Shown one piece after another: positions 1 through 10,149 of a stretch of DNA of 64,000 nt. Each line of letters begins with the position of its first letter. The stretch's first letter is position 1. This stretch comes from Neoarius graeffei (lineage: Eukaryota > Chordata > Actinopteri > Siluriformes > Ariidae). The stretch is taken from the NCBI RefSeq assembly GCF_027579695.1, contig NC_083581.1, positions 62,136,200 to 62,200,199 on the forward strand. Direction: 5' to 3'. Both the position numbers and the translations under genes were made by a program. The notes beneath the pieces are model-generated. The model had not been told where the DNA came from and did no database searches. It saw only the letters and a program-made list of their open reading frames with translations.

Positions 1-236
1 AAGATTACAACAGTCCAAAGACATGCAGGTTAGGTTAACTGGTGACTCTAAATTGACCGTAGGTGTGAATGTGAGTGTGAATGGTTGTCTGTGTCTATGT
101 GTCAGCCCTGTGATGACCTGGCGACTTGTCCAGGGTGTACCCCGCCTTTCGCCCGTAGTCAGCTGGGATAGGCTCCAGCTTGCCTGCGACCCTGTAGAAG
201 GATAAAGCGGCTAGAGATAATGAGATGAGATGAGGA
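1..236 (+). repeat. SINE-A fragment (3' body), cut by window edge
   Basis: Matches the 3' two thirds of the family-A SINE seen complete at 7207-7551: from GTCCAAAGACATGCAGGTTA to the GATGAGATGAG tail. The preceding AAGATTACAACA also precedes the next copy. The apparent small reading frames in it are not genes. Confidence 0.85.
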
Positions 237-305
237 TTGAAATGAATGGAGGCATCAATCATAAATTTATTATTATTCATTATAATTGATTATATTATTA
301 TTATT

Positions 306-545
306 ATCAAGATTACAACAGTCCAAAGACATGCAGGTTAGGTTAACTGGTGACTCTAAATTGACCGTAGGTGTGAATGTGAGTGTGAATGGTTGTCTGT
401 GTCTATGTGTCAGCCCTGTGATGACCTGGCGACTTGTCCAGGGTGTACCCTGCCTTTCGCCCGTAGTCAGCTGGGATAGGCTCCAGCTTGCCTGCGACCC
501 TGTAGAACAGGATAAAGCGGCTAGAGATAATGAGATGAGATGAGA
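306..545 (+). repeat. SINE-A fragment, second copy of the same truncation
   Basis: Begins at the same internal base, after the same CAAGATTACAACA, as the copy at the window start. The two are nearly identical, so they look like a local duplication rather than two independent insertions. Confidence 0.85.
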
Positions 546-601
546 CAACAGAAAGTATTGGATAGAATCAGATTATATTGGATTGGATTGCAGCAGATTT
601 A

Positions 602-1015
602 ATCTTCTTCTTCTTCTTCTTTTTGGCTGCTCCCGATTAGGGGCTGCCACAGCGGATCTTTCGTCTCCATTTCTCCCTGTCTTCCGCATCCTTCTCTACC
701 ACACCTGCCACTTTCATGTCCTCTCTCACCACATCCATGTATCTCCTCTTTGGCCTTCCTTGTTTTTGTTTGCCTGGCAGCTCCATCCTCAACATTCTCC
801 TTCCAACATGATCTGCATCTCTTCTCAGGATGTGCCCATACCATCTCAGTCTCATCTCTCTTAGCTTAATTCCCAAGCTCTCCACATGTGCTGTCCCTCT
901 GATGTGCTCGTTCCTTATCCTGTCCAACCTCCCATCGCAAACCTCAACATCCTCAACTCCACCACCTCCAACTCTGCATCTTGTCTCTTTGTTAAGGGTA
1001 CGGTCTCCAATCCAT
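602..1015 (-). mobile_element. RTE-like LINE, 3' end fragment
   Basis: The minus strand encodes the C-terminal tail of a non-LTR reverse transcriptase (RWYGHILRR, then QGRPKRRYMDVVREDMKVAG, then WRRKIRCGSP). It ends in a GAAGAA repeat tail typical of RTE-type 3' ends. It is 5' truncated. A direct repeat of about 58 bp flanks it (544-601 and 1043-1098), which looks like a long target-site duplication. Confidence 0.75.
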
Positions 1016-1098
1016 ACATCATTATTATTATTATCAAGATTACAACAGAAAGTATTGGATAGAATCAGATTATATTGGATTGGACTGCAGCAGATTTA

Positions 1099-1433
1099 AT
1101 CTTCTTCTTCTTCTTCTTTTGGCTGCTTCCAATTAGGGGTCGCCACAGCGGATCTTTCGTCTCCATTGCTCCCTGTCTTCCGCATCCTTCTCTACCACAC
1201 CTGCCACTTTCATATCCTCTCTCACCACATCCATGTATCTTCTCTTTGGCCTTCCTAGTGAGACCACAGCTGGTCTCACTACTGTCTTATACATCTTACC
1301 TTTCACTTTTGCTGGGACTTTCCGATCACAAATGACTCCCGAAATCCTTCTCCAACTGCTCCACCCTGCCTGCACTCTCTTTCTCACCTCACTGTCGCAG
1401 CCCCCATTTTCCTGCACAGTTGACCCCAGGTAC
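1099..1433 (-). mobile_element. RTE-like LINE, second 3' fragment, internally deleted
   Basis: Same family as the preceding fragment, with the GAAGAA tail at its 3' end. Coding traces run from WSSWRRISGVICDRKVPAKV directly to GRPKRRYMDVVREDM, so an internal block is missing. GCAGCAGATTTAAT before it and GCAGCAGATTCAAT after it form a 14-bp target-site duplication. Confidence 0.75.
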
Positions 1434-1440
1434 TTGAATT

Positions 1441-1878
1441 TGCAGCAGATTCAATGATATCATCAAATATCGAATCATTGACTTATGAAAATCATATAGT
1501 ATCAGTACATTCAGTGGCATTGACAAATATCTGATCACTGCCTTAAGAATTTAAATTATACCATATTGTGGAAACCTGAAGTATACACCCTTAGTAGACA
1601 CTAGGCATAAGAGTGTGCATCCCCCTTGGGTCCTGGATAAAGAAATATATGCATATATCTTTATTTTACAGCTAATATACAAAAATAAATATCATGCTAA
1701 TTATCGTTAACAATATCATGTTAATTTAACTGTATTTCCCTATTGAAAACCAGTTACAATATACAGCCTAACTATTACAGAGTCGTAATCAGTAGTCATA
1801 TTTATTAGAAAGCTCAAATTTTGCATCCACATTGCTATGCTTTTTTAATGTCACTTATCAAACACGTTTACTTCGTTC
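1441..1878. other. AT-rich intergenic stretch
   Basis: No open frame, RNA or recognisable repeat apart from ordinary AT-rich sequence. Confidence 0.5.
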
Positions 1879-3476
1879 AGTCCTGTTTAAGGCATAAAAT
1901 CTCAAGTCCAAGAAAGTACACCCTCTTTCAAGTCTAGGTTTTAAGTGTCAGGACATAATAAAAAATCATCTCTTTACCAGGTCTTCAAATTAGCTAAATA
2001 CTACCTCAGATGACCAATAACATGTGACATATTCACCCTGTCATTATTTATTTAACACAAAGTAAGCCAAAAATGCAGTAGCAGTGTGTGAAAAATTAAG
2101 TACACCCTTACTGCTTCCATAGAAATTATGAAGGCAGCCAGGTGTTGCTGATCAAATGAATTTGATTAATTGATCATCAGCAAGTGTGGCCACCTCTTAA
2201 AAAGCAGAAGTTTTGGCACTTTGTTGGTCTGGAGCACTCAGGTGTATGTTAACACAATACCAAGGAGGAAAGACATCAGCATTGATCTTGGAGAAGCAAT
2301 TGTTGCTGCACATCAGTCTGGGAAAGGATATAAGGCCATTTCCAAACAATTTGAAATCCATCATTCTACTGTGAGAAAGATTATTCAGAAGTGGAAAACA
2401 TTCAAAACAGTTGCCAATCTTCCCAGGAGTGGACGTCCCAGCAAATTTACTCCCAAGTCAGACCGTGCAATGCTCAGAGAAATTGCAAAAAACCCAAGAA
2501 CTACATCTAGGACTCTACAGGCCACAGTTAGCATGTTAAATGTTAAAGTTCATGACAGTACAATTAGAAAAAGACTGCGCAAGTATGGCTTGTTTGGAAG
2601 GATTGCCAGAAGAAAGCCTCTTCTATCTAAAAAGAATATGGCAGCACGGCTTAGGTTTGCAAAGATGCATCTGAACAGGCCACAAGCCTTCTGGAACAAT
2701 GTCCTTTGGACAGATGAGACCAAAGTGGAAATGTTTGGCCATAATGCACAGCACCATGTTTGGCAAAAACCAAACACAGCATATCAGCAGAAACACCTCA
2801 TACCAACCGTCAAGCACAATGGTGGAGGGGTGATGATTTGGGCTTGTTTTGCAGCCACAGGGCCTAGACAACTTGCAATCATTGAGTCAACCATGATCTC
2901 TGTATACCAAAGTATTCTAGAGGCAAATGTAAGGCCATCTGTCCAACAGCAAAGCTTGGCTGCAATTGGGTCATGCAACAAGACAATGATCCCAATCACA
3001 CCAGCAAGTCTACAGCAGAATGGCTGAAAAAGAAAAGAATCAAGGTGTTGGAATGGCCAAGTCAAAGTCCAGACCTCAACCCAATTGAAATGCTGTGGCG
3101 GGACCTTAAGAGAGCTGTGCATAAACAAATGCCCTCAAACATGAATGAACTGAAGCAATGTTGTAAAGAAGAGTGGGCCAAAATTCCTCCACAACAATGT
3201 GAGAGACTGATAAAATCATACAGAAAACAATTGCTTCAAGTTATTGCTGCAAAAGGTGGTTCTACCAGCTATTTCACACATGGATTCTGCATTTTCACTT
3301 AATTTTTGTGAAGTAAATAATGACACGGTGGAATCTGTTGTGTGTTGCTTTACACCTGAGGTTAGATTTGCATGATTTTAGGACCTGGTAAGGATCAGGT
3401 GATTTTTTTTTTAAATGTCTTGATTGGTAAAGCCATGTAACTGGAAGAGGGTGTACTTTCTTTTTCACATGACTGT
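1879..3476 (+). mobile_element. Tc1-like DNA transposon with long inverted repeats, inactive
   Basis: Imperfect inverted repeats of about 200 bp (outer end near 1879-1911, inner part to 2110; right copy about 3265-3476) share CAGTC...AGAAAGTACACCCTCTT and TACCAGGTC motifs. They enclose a transposase. Outer ends are approximate because the right end runs into a microsatellite. The right arm is reused in a small hairpin at 3467-3513. Confidence 0.8.
2248..3302 (+). pseudogene. Tc1-like transposase with a frameshift
   Basis: The first frame runs to 3027 and covers the paired helix-turn-helix DNA-binding region (AISKQFEIHHSTVRKIIQ) and the first catalytic Asp (LWTDETKVEMFG). The second frame, 2973-3302, carries the second Asp ([11 protein letters not shown]) and the Glu ([11 protein letters not shown]) of the DD34E triad. 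A single frameshift near 2950-2980 separates them. Family members are about 340 residues. The element therefore cannot make its own full transposase. Confidence 0.85.
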
Positions 3477-3477
3477 G

Positions 3478-4180
<703 letters not shown>

Positions 4181-4189
4181 AAACACAAA

Positions 4190-4308
4190 AGAAGCAGCCA
4201 AGAATCCTTTATTTGTCACACATACACTCAAGCACATAGTAAAATTCCTCCTCTGCATTTAACCCATCTGAAGCAGTGCCTCACTCAAGGGGCACTTAAT
4301 CAGGGTTA

Positions 4309-4379
<71 letters not shown>

Positions 4380-4486
4380 TTTTTTTCTTTGTTGTTTGTT
4401 TTTTGTAAAGGCTTTACCCCGTTTAAAACAAAACAAAACAAAAAACAACAAAGAAAAAAACTCTCATATATACTAACCCTGATTAA
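4190..4486. repeat. LINE/SINE tail fragment followed by a long imperfect palindrome with (AT)n
   Basis: 4190-4300 is the reverse complement of the 3' tail seen at 17520-17600 (GATTAAATGCAGAGGA, TGCTTGA, AATAAAGG type). From 4297 TTAATCAGGGTTAGTATATA reappears inverted at 4466-4485, and the GAGAG-poly-T/poly-A arms at 4374-4465 also pair. The AT tract (4312-4373) sits in one arm. Confidence 0.75.
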
Positions 4487-4751
4487 CCTGTATACCCTGT
4501 ATGCCCCCACATTTTGTATGCTGCTGAATCTGTCCTTTTTTCAGTAGCTTTGTATAAACAATAACCGCTAAATGTAATGCAGTGTTATGTAAGGTGATCG
4601 CCTAGGCATTCTCATTGTGAAAAGTAAGTCACATGTACATGAACTGGCATTTAATGTTGTATTTGTTCCTTTCTATTTATTTGTTTTTTGTCTGTTCATA
4701 TTCTTTTTGGGGGAGTAAAGTCAGTTTAAAAATGCCGTTAAATGCATAGGC

Positions 4752-5060
4752 CTATAGGCCAAGTTTAATGACCTTGAGGTTATCAGAGGTCATATGTCGT
4801 TTTACAAATGAAAAATGAATTCAGCACCCAAACATTTAACAAACAAGGCCATTTGCTAACTTCATTAATCATTTTAGTACATTTCATTCCTTAGAAAGCT
4901 GAGAAACTGGGTTCAGCTGAGACGTTTACAGGCCCAAAGTTCAATGACCTCTAGAGGTCAACAAAGGTCAGATAGAGCTCGGCATATTGGAGATTTGAAT
5001 TCGGCACACCCAAATTGACAAAATAAGACTGTTTGCCGACTTTGTCTCAAAAATGCCTTT
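4752..5060 (+). repeat. Two diverged direct repeat units of about 115 bp
   Basis: Units near 4752-4862 and 4930-5043 share AGGCC, AATGACCT, GAGGTCA, GAATTC(A/G)GCAC and GTTTGCCGACTT-like words in the same order. No coding. Likely part of an old interspersed repeat. Confidence 0.45.
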
Positions 5061-5177
5061 AACTCCTTAAATAAGCACTTTTTTGAATTTTGGTACCAGT
5101 CTATACCAAAAATGGATAATGTTGGTTAGGCAGTAAGTCCATATGAAATATAGCACTACGATTATTATCATCAGACA

Positions 5178-5364
5178 CTTATATTACATTAATGGCATTT
5201 AGCAGACGTTCTTATCCAGAGCAACATACAGCAGCCTGGGGAGCAGTTGGGGGTTGGGTGCCTTGCTCAAGGGCACTTCAGCCATTCCTGCTGGTCCAGG
5301 GAATCAAACCAGTGACCTTTTAGGCACAAAGCTGCTTCTCTAACCATTAGGCCATGACTTCCCA
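5178..5364 (-). repeat. SINE-B (tRNA-derived head, LINE-type tail)
   Basis: On the minus strand the head reads GGCCTAATGGTTAGAGAAGC with a downstream GGTTTGATTCC box B. The tail is CTCTGGATAAGAACGTCTGC. This tail motif is shared with a LINE end at 48.3 kb. Confidence 0.75.
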
Positions 5365-5790
5365 CACTTTGCATTGCTCATAAAATCTTTTTCTTTACTG
5401 CATTAAAGGGTTCTTTTTCTGTAGCTCCTGACATTGAGTAATCTTTCTATTACCCCTTCCAGGAGTTCTTTACATTCTATTGTATATGAAAACAAGAGGT
5501 CATATATCTCATGTGGACTGAGGATAGTGAGCTTTGGTAATCTGACTACCATTGTTGTGCGAGTGTGAGTGAAATAGGGAACAATAGATGTGTTAATTAA
5601 GAGTTGGTTTGTTTGCGAAGTGTGCAATTTGTTAGCCATGTACCAGTAAAGGTGACTGGGAGGACAAGCACACTGTGCATGAGGGATAAATAAATGTGGT
5701 ACATTATTTGTTTATTTTATTGTAACATAAGTACTATAGATAATAATAATAAATTATTCCCAATTTCCTAAAAGAAATGAAAGCTATAAT
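5365..5790. other. Intergenic, no feature recognised
   Basis: AT-rich single-copy-looking DNA with no supportable gene. Confidence 0.4.
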
Positions 5791-5794
5791 AATA

Positions 5795-6088
5795 GAAGAA
5801 GAATGCCTTTATTGTCACTGCACAACAAAATTTAGTTCATCATCGGAGAGTAAAGCTGCTGCGTACGTATACGCCACCACTCTTGGGCACTTCAGTCCAA
5901 GGCCATCCCATGTTAACCTAACTCCATGTCTTTGGACTGCAGGGGAAGCCGGAGCACCCAGAGGAAACCCACACAGACAGACAGAACATGCAAACTCCAC
6001 ACAGAAAGGGCCCCCGTCGGCCGCTGGGCTCAAACCCAGAACCTTCCTGCTGTGAGGTGGCAGTGCTAACCACTTATGCCACCCTGGA
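5795..6088 (-). repeat. Chimeric SINE-A head with AATAAAGGC-type tail
   Basis: The minus strand starts with the SINE-A tRNA-like head (GTTAGCACTGCCACCTCACA) and ends with GACAATAAAGGCATTCTTCT instead of the GATGAGATGAG tail. The same head-tail combination recurs at 17269-17597. Confidence 0.75.
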
Positions 6089-7195
6089 TGCAATATGAGC
6101 TTAAACTAAAATTAGCAGGCTTGATTCAAAATAATGATAATAGGCCTTATGTGCTTCCTTTAGCCAGTGCAGAAACTGCAGAAGTGTGTGAGTCTGAGTC
6201 ATGGAGTCACAGTGCTGGCCAACAAAAGCATCTGCTGCATACATTATATCTATATGCTTCCAGTCACTCTAAGAGCCCTGTTCATCTACAGTAGAGTCTG
6301 TAGGGGGAGCCAGTGTGCTTTACATGTTCGGTGTCCACCTTCCACACCAGGAGAAATGAGATTAACTGAGACAAGAATGGTTTCTTTTAGAAACTCCCCC
6401 ATGGTAGTGGAAATGGCCTGTTCATGACCTCCTTTTCCTGCCAACTGCTTATTACAGTGATCAAAGTTGGGGTGTTAACCCAGACCTGACAAAGGAGTCG
6501 AACCAGTTCCAAACAGCCTTCAGTGTTTCCTCTAACCTTGTCATACGAAAAGCCTTTACACTGCCTACACGCTTCAGCTGTCATCCAAGCTCTCAATGCT
6601 CTCTCTCTCTCTCTTTCTCTCTCTCCGGGCAAAGACAGAATAAGGTCGGGGGGTGGGGTGGGGGGGTCTGATTTTGCATCAGATTAGTGTCTGAATTAGA
6701 AAAAGTAGGATTTACTTTAGGCCTGCTAACTGCCTACATGTATCACAGTCAAAGTTAATTTACCTGTATAGATAGCATCTTCTAGATCTATCAAGGAATA
6801 ATCAGCACATAGATGTACTTTTAGATGAAAGTGTGTACATTATCAAGTGCTTTTATCTTCTCTCAAACATTGGTCTCAGGCTATGTTTAAATCCATTTCT
6901 GAGATGCAAAGCAGGATTACATTGAAGCAAAAGCCCAGGATTCCGAAGGGTAATAATAAAACACCCTTACACACGCACATACACTGTTTTCCTGTTACAA
7001 CATACTCACAAGTCTAGCCAATCAAGGGTCAAAAAATGCACCATAAATGCAAAAAGTAGACAAAGGTTTTAATGATTCTCTTTTACATTTTCTCTCTCTC
7101 TTTGGTTTTTTTTTTGCACCACCTATTAAAGAAAGGCAGGACACATAGAATATACTCCAGATTTACTCCAGAAACAGATAATATTTCATCTGATA
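6089..7195. other. Intergenic; short CT microsatellite
   Basis: A (CT)n run lies at about 6600-6624, followed by a short G-rich run (6646-6667). No gene or larger repeat is supportable. Confidence 0.4.
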
Positions 7196-7206
7196 AATGG
7201 TCTTTT

Positions 7207-7551
7207 GGGCGGCACGGTGGTGTAGTGGTTAGCGCTGTCGCCTTACAGCAAGAAGGTCCTGGGTTCGAGCCCCGGGGCTGGTGAGGGCCTTTCTGTGTGG
7301 AGTTTGCATGTTGTCCGCGTGGGTTTCCTCCAGGTGCTCCGGTTTCCCCCACAGTCCAAAGACATGCAGGTTAGGTTAACTGGTGACTCTAAAGTGAGTG
7401 TGAATGGTTGTCTGTGTCTATGTGTCAGCCCTGTGATGACCTGGCGACTTGTCCAGGGTGTACCCTGCCTTTCGCCCATAGTCAGCTGGGATAGACTCCA
7501 GCTTGCCTGCGACCCTGTAGAATGATAAAGCGGCTAGAGATAATGAGATGA
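7207..7551 (+). repeat. SINE-A, complete copy with target-site duplication
   Basis: Starts GGGCGGCACGGTGGTGTAGT with a box-A-like TGGTGTAGTGG and a box-B-like GGTTCGAGCCC, and ends TAATGAGATGA. AATGGTCTTTT on both sides (7196-7206, 7552-7562) is a perfect 11-bp target-site duplication, so the insertion is recent. Confidence 0.9.
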
Positions 7552-8049
7552 AATGGTCTTTTGTGCATACTGCTTATGGGCTTGCACAATTGGGGTGCCA
7601 TTTGATATTCCATTTACAAATACATATGCTAGGGCGTAATTTTGGCTAGGGACGCTAGGGACGTGTCCCTACCAATATTCAGCCGCTACTGTGCAATCAC
7701 GATCAATAAAACCGATGTCCTAACCTGAGCAATAATTATATGGCACACAAAGGGTTAAAATGTATGACACTACTAATAATCCCCCCTCTAACGTAGATAT
7801 CATTCTCTGATTAGCTACCTGTTTCTCGCTAACTTACATGGTTGGCTATCCCAGCTGTCACTCCATCTGCTGTAAAAGCAGCACACTTCTCACAGCAGCT
7901 GTGACTACCCGCCCATCAACCCCCCGTATCTCACACGTACACACCTGACCTACCCCACGCACCCCCCACTCTCCGTCAGCCTACAAATTAAGCTGGACTT
8001 CGATGTTCATGCATGCTTGCCCTACGACTCGCATGCTGACTTGAGTATC

Positions 8050-8112
8050 ATGGATGACGGCCCCCCTCCCAAGAAACGAGACATTCGTTCATTCTTCTTC
8101 AAAGTCAAGAAT
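8050..8112 (+). pseudogene. Orphan first exon of a hAT-type ORF
   Basis: ATG opens 21 codons reading MDDGPPPKKRDIRSFFFKVKN, followed by donor GTAAGT. KKRDIRSFF-type starts are common in hAT/ZMYM-like element proteins; that link is from memory. No matching downstream exon is seen before the right terminal repeat. Confidence 0.45.
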
Positions 8113-8751
8113 GTAAGTGCAGGGTTTCCGTCGAGCTTTAAAAACTCAACAAAATCCTTTTGATGTATGGAAACCCTTCATAAAAGTATTACTGCAGCTC
8201 CTTAGGCAGGTTTAGCAACGTGACAGGACTCATCAGAGCTAGGCTACTGCATGGCTACAGAGAAAAGGAATGCTGGAGCAATGTAACTTGGTGTTAGATA
8301 ATGTCCTCGATGAATGAATGTTAAATTTATAGACCTAGTGGTTTTACAGAATGTAAGTAGTCAGATGTAGGCTACTGCATGGCCATGCAGATGTGCGACT
8401 TGCATTTCAGCAAGTCGCACTCAGCGTGACAGCCGCTGAGTCTGCTGCATTCACCGTTTTACAGAGACCTCTTTCTACTACTACTACTAGGCTAGGCACA
8501 ACAAATCTATGGTCCTTTACTGCCACCTACAGACAAATATTGGTAACTGCAGCATGTTTGGTTCTTTCAAATAGGAGCAACCAGTGTAAACTAATTTGCT
8601 TGTGTTTATGTTTGAGTATCAGTAACCAACACATTTACATGTACTTATGTGTTTCAATGTTCTTGATGTATGTTAATTGACAGTATGTTGCACTTTTGCA
8701 GCCCTTAACATCATGAGTAAAGCTGAGAACTCTGAAGTTGCCTCCTTGACT

Positions 8752-8970
8752 TTCATTACATTTAGCTGACGCTTTTATCCAAAGCAACTTACTGTTACTA
8801 TTTTGGTACAGGGTATTGATTACAGTCCCTGGAGCAATGTTGGGTTAGGTGCCTTGCTCAAGGGCACTTCAGCCATGGATGGAGATGTAGGAAGAGGTAA
8901 GGGTGGGATTTGAATCTGCAACCCTGGGATCCAAAGACCAACTCCCTAACCATTAGGCCACAGTTGCCCT
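8752..8970 (-). repeat. SINE-B copy inside the hAT element
   Basis: Head GGCCTAATGGTTAGGGAGTT, internal TTGCAGATTCAAATCCC and tail GCTTTGGATAAAAGCGTCAG on the minus strand. Confidence 0.75.
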
Positions 8971-9244
8971 CGTTAACCTATAAGATCTGCATGACATGAA
9001 ATTATGATTGCTAATGGAAAAAAAAACCCACCTTTCGGAAGCTCTGCCTTGGATCACTTTTGTGTCCCCACCAATGTCAAAATCAAAGTTACTCCCTTGT
9101 ACATATGTAAAGTAAAATACATCATATGCATAAGTGAAGTGTCAATCAGTCCATCATGTGTCTATCCAGCTCACTATAATTAGACTTTACCTTGAAATAG
9201 TCTTTGAAAACCTTACTATTTTTGCATGAATCCATTCAAAATCC

Positions 9245-9607
9245 ATCCATCACCTGTAACCACTTATCCTGTGCAGGGTCGCGGGCAAGCTGGAGCCTAT
9301 CCCAGCTGACTATGGGCAAGAGGTAGGGTACACCCTGGATAAGTCGCTAGATCATCGCAAGGCTGACACATAGAGACACACAACCATTCACACCCACATT
9401 CACACCTATGGTCGACTTAGAGCCACCAATTAGCCTAACCTGCATGTTTTGGGACTGTGGAGGAAACCAGAGCACCCGGAGGACCCGGAGGAGATCCGGG
9501 CAGAACATGCAAAGTCCACACAGAAAGGCCCTTGTCCACCATTGGGCTCGAACCCAGAACCTTCTTGCTGTGAGGTGACAGTGCTAAATACTACACAGTG
9601 CTGCCCC
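9245..9607 (-). repeat. SINE-A, nearly complete, with target-site duplication
   Basis: Reverse copy with GGATGGAT-type tail. CATTCAAAATCC repeats perfectly at 9233-9244 and 9608-9619. Confidence 0.88.
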
Positions 9608-9619
9608 CATTCAAAATCC

Positions 9620-10149
9620 CATACATGAAACACCATTTTTTCATGAGACATCATCATTACAGTTTACTGTATGTACATTTTAATTCTCACAATATTCACT
9701 CAACCCTGTTATATGTATCACATTCACCCCTATTAAATATTTGGAATAAGTTACACGCGCAAAAGGAAGTTGAATAAAACCTATTACCCTCTCCTACTGC
9801 TGTAGGCTTGAGATAAATTTCTACACCAGATTGACTTACAAATGGACAACAAAGTTATTATATCTTTGTGTTACACATAATTGGAGCTCAAAATCTCTCC
9901 TGTTAGTGTATCACTGAGCCATTGTGTTGAAATTCAGGGTTTTTTTTATTTCTACTATTATTATTCATTGTCCTCTTATCATGGAGAGGTCTAACCCCAA
10001 GCTTGTAACTTTATCAGTGTGCACAGGACATTTATCAGTGACCTGTTCAGCAAATCTGTAATGGCAACCAAGCACTAATGTCAATGTCCAAAGTGCATTT
10101 TTTTTTTAATGCAGCTATTTTTCTTGTGATCAGAAAATCAGACATCTAT
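9620..10149. other. Sequence upstream of the slc2a5 first coding exon
   Basis: Should contain the slc2a5 promoter and any 5' UTR exon, but no TATA, CCAAT or clear noncoding exon could be assigned. Confidence 0.3.

Larger units (their letters stand above)
7629..9099 (+). mobile_element. hAT-type DNA transposon, internally deleted, with nested SINE
   Basis: The 8-bp direct repeat TACATATG (7621-7628 and 9100-9107) flanks ends that are inverted repeats: CTAGGGCGTAATTTTG on the left against CAAGGGAGTAACTTTG on the right (13 of 16 match). An 8-bp target duplication is the hAT signature. A possible first transposase exon remains (8050-8112). No transposase core is present in the rest. A SINE-B is inserted at 8752-8970. 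Confidence 0.75.

Noticed and set aside
7207-7290. tRNA gene call for the SINE-A head
   Set aside because: Box A and B words are present but no cloverleaf with proper acceptor stem; it is a SINE promoter and repeats many times.
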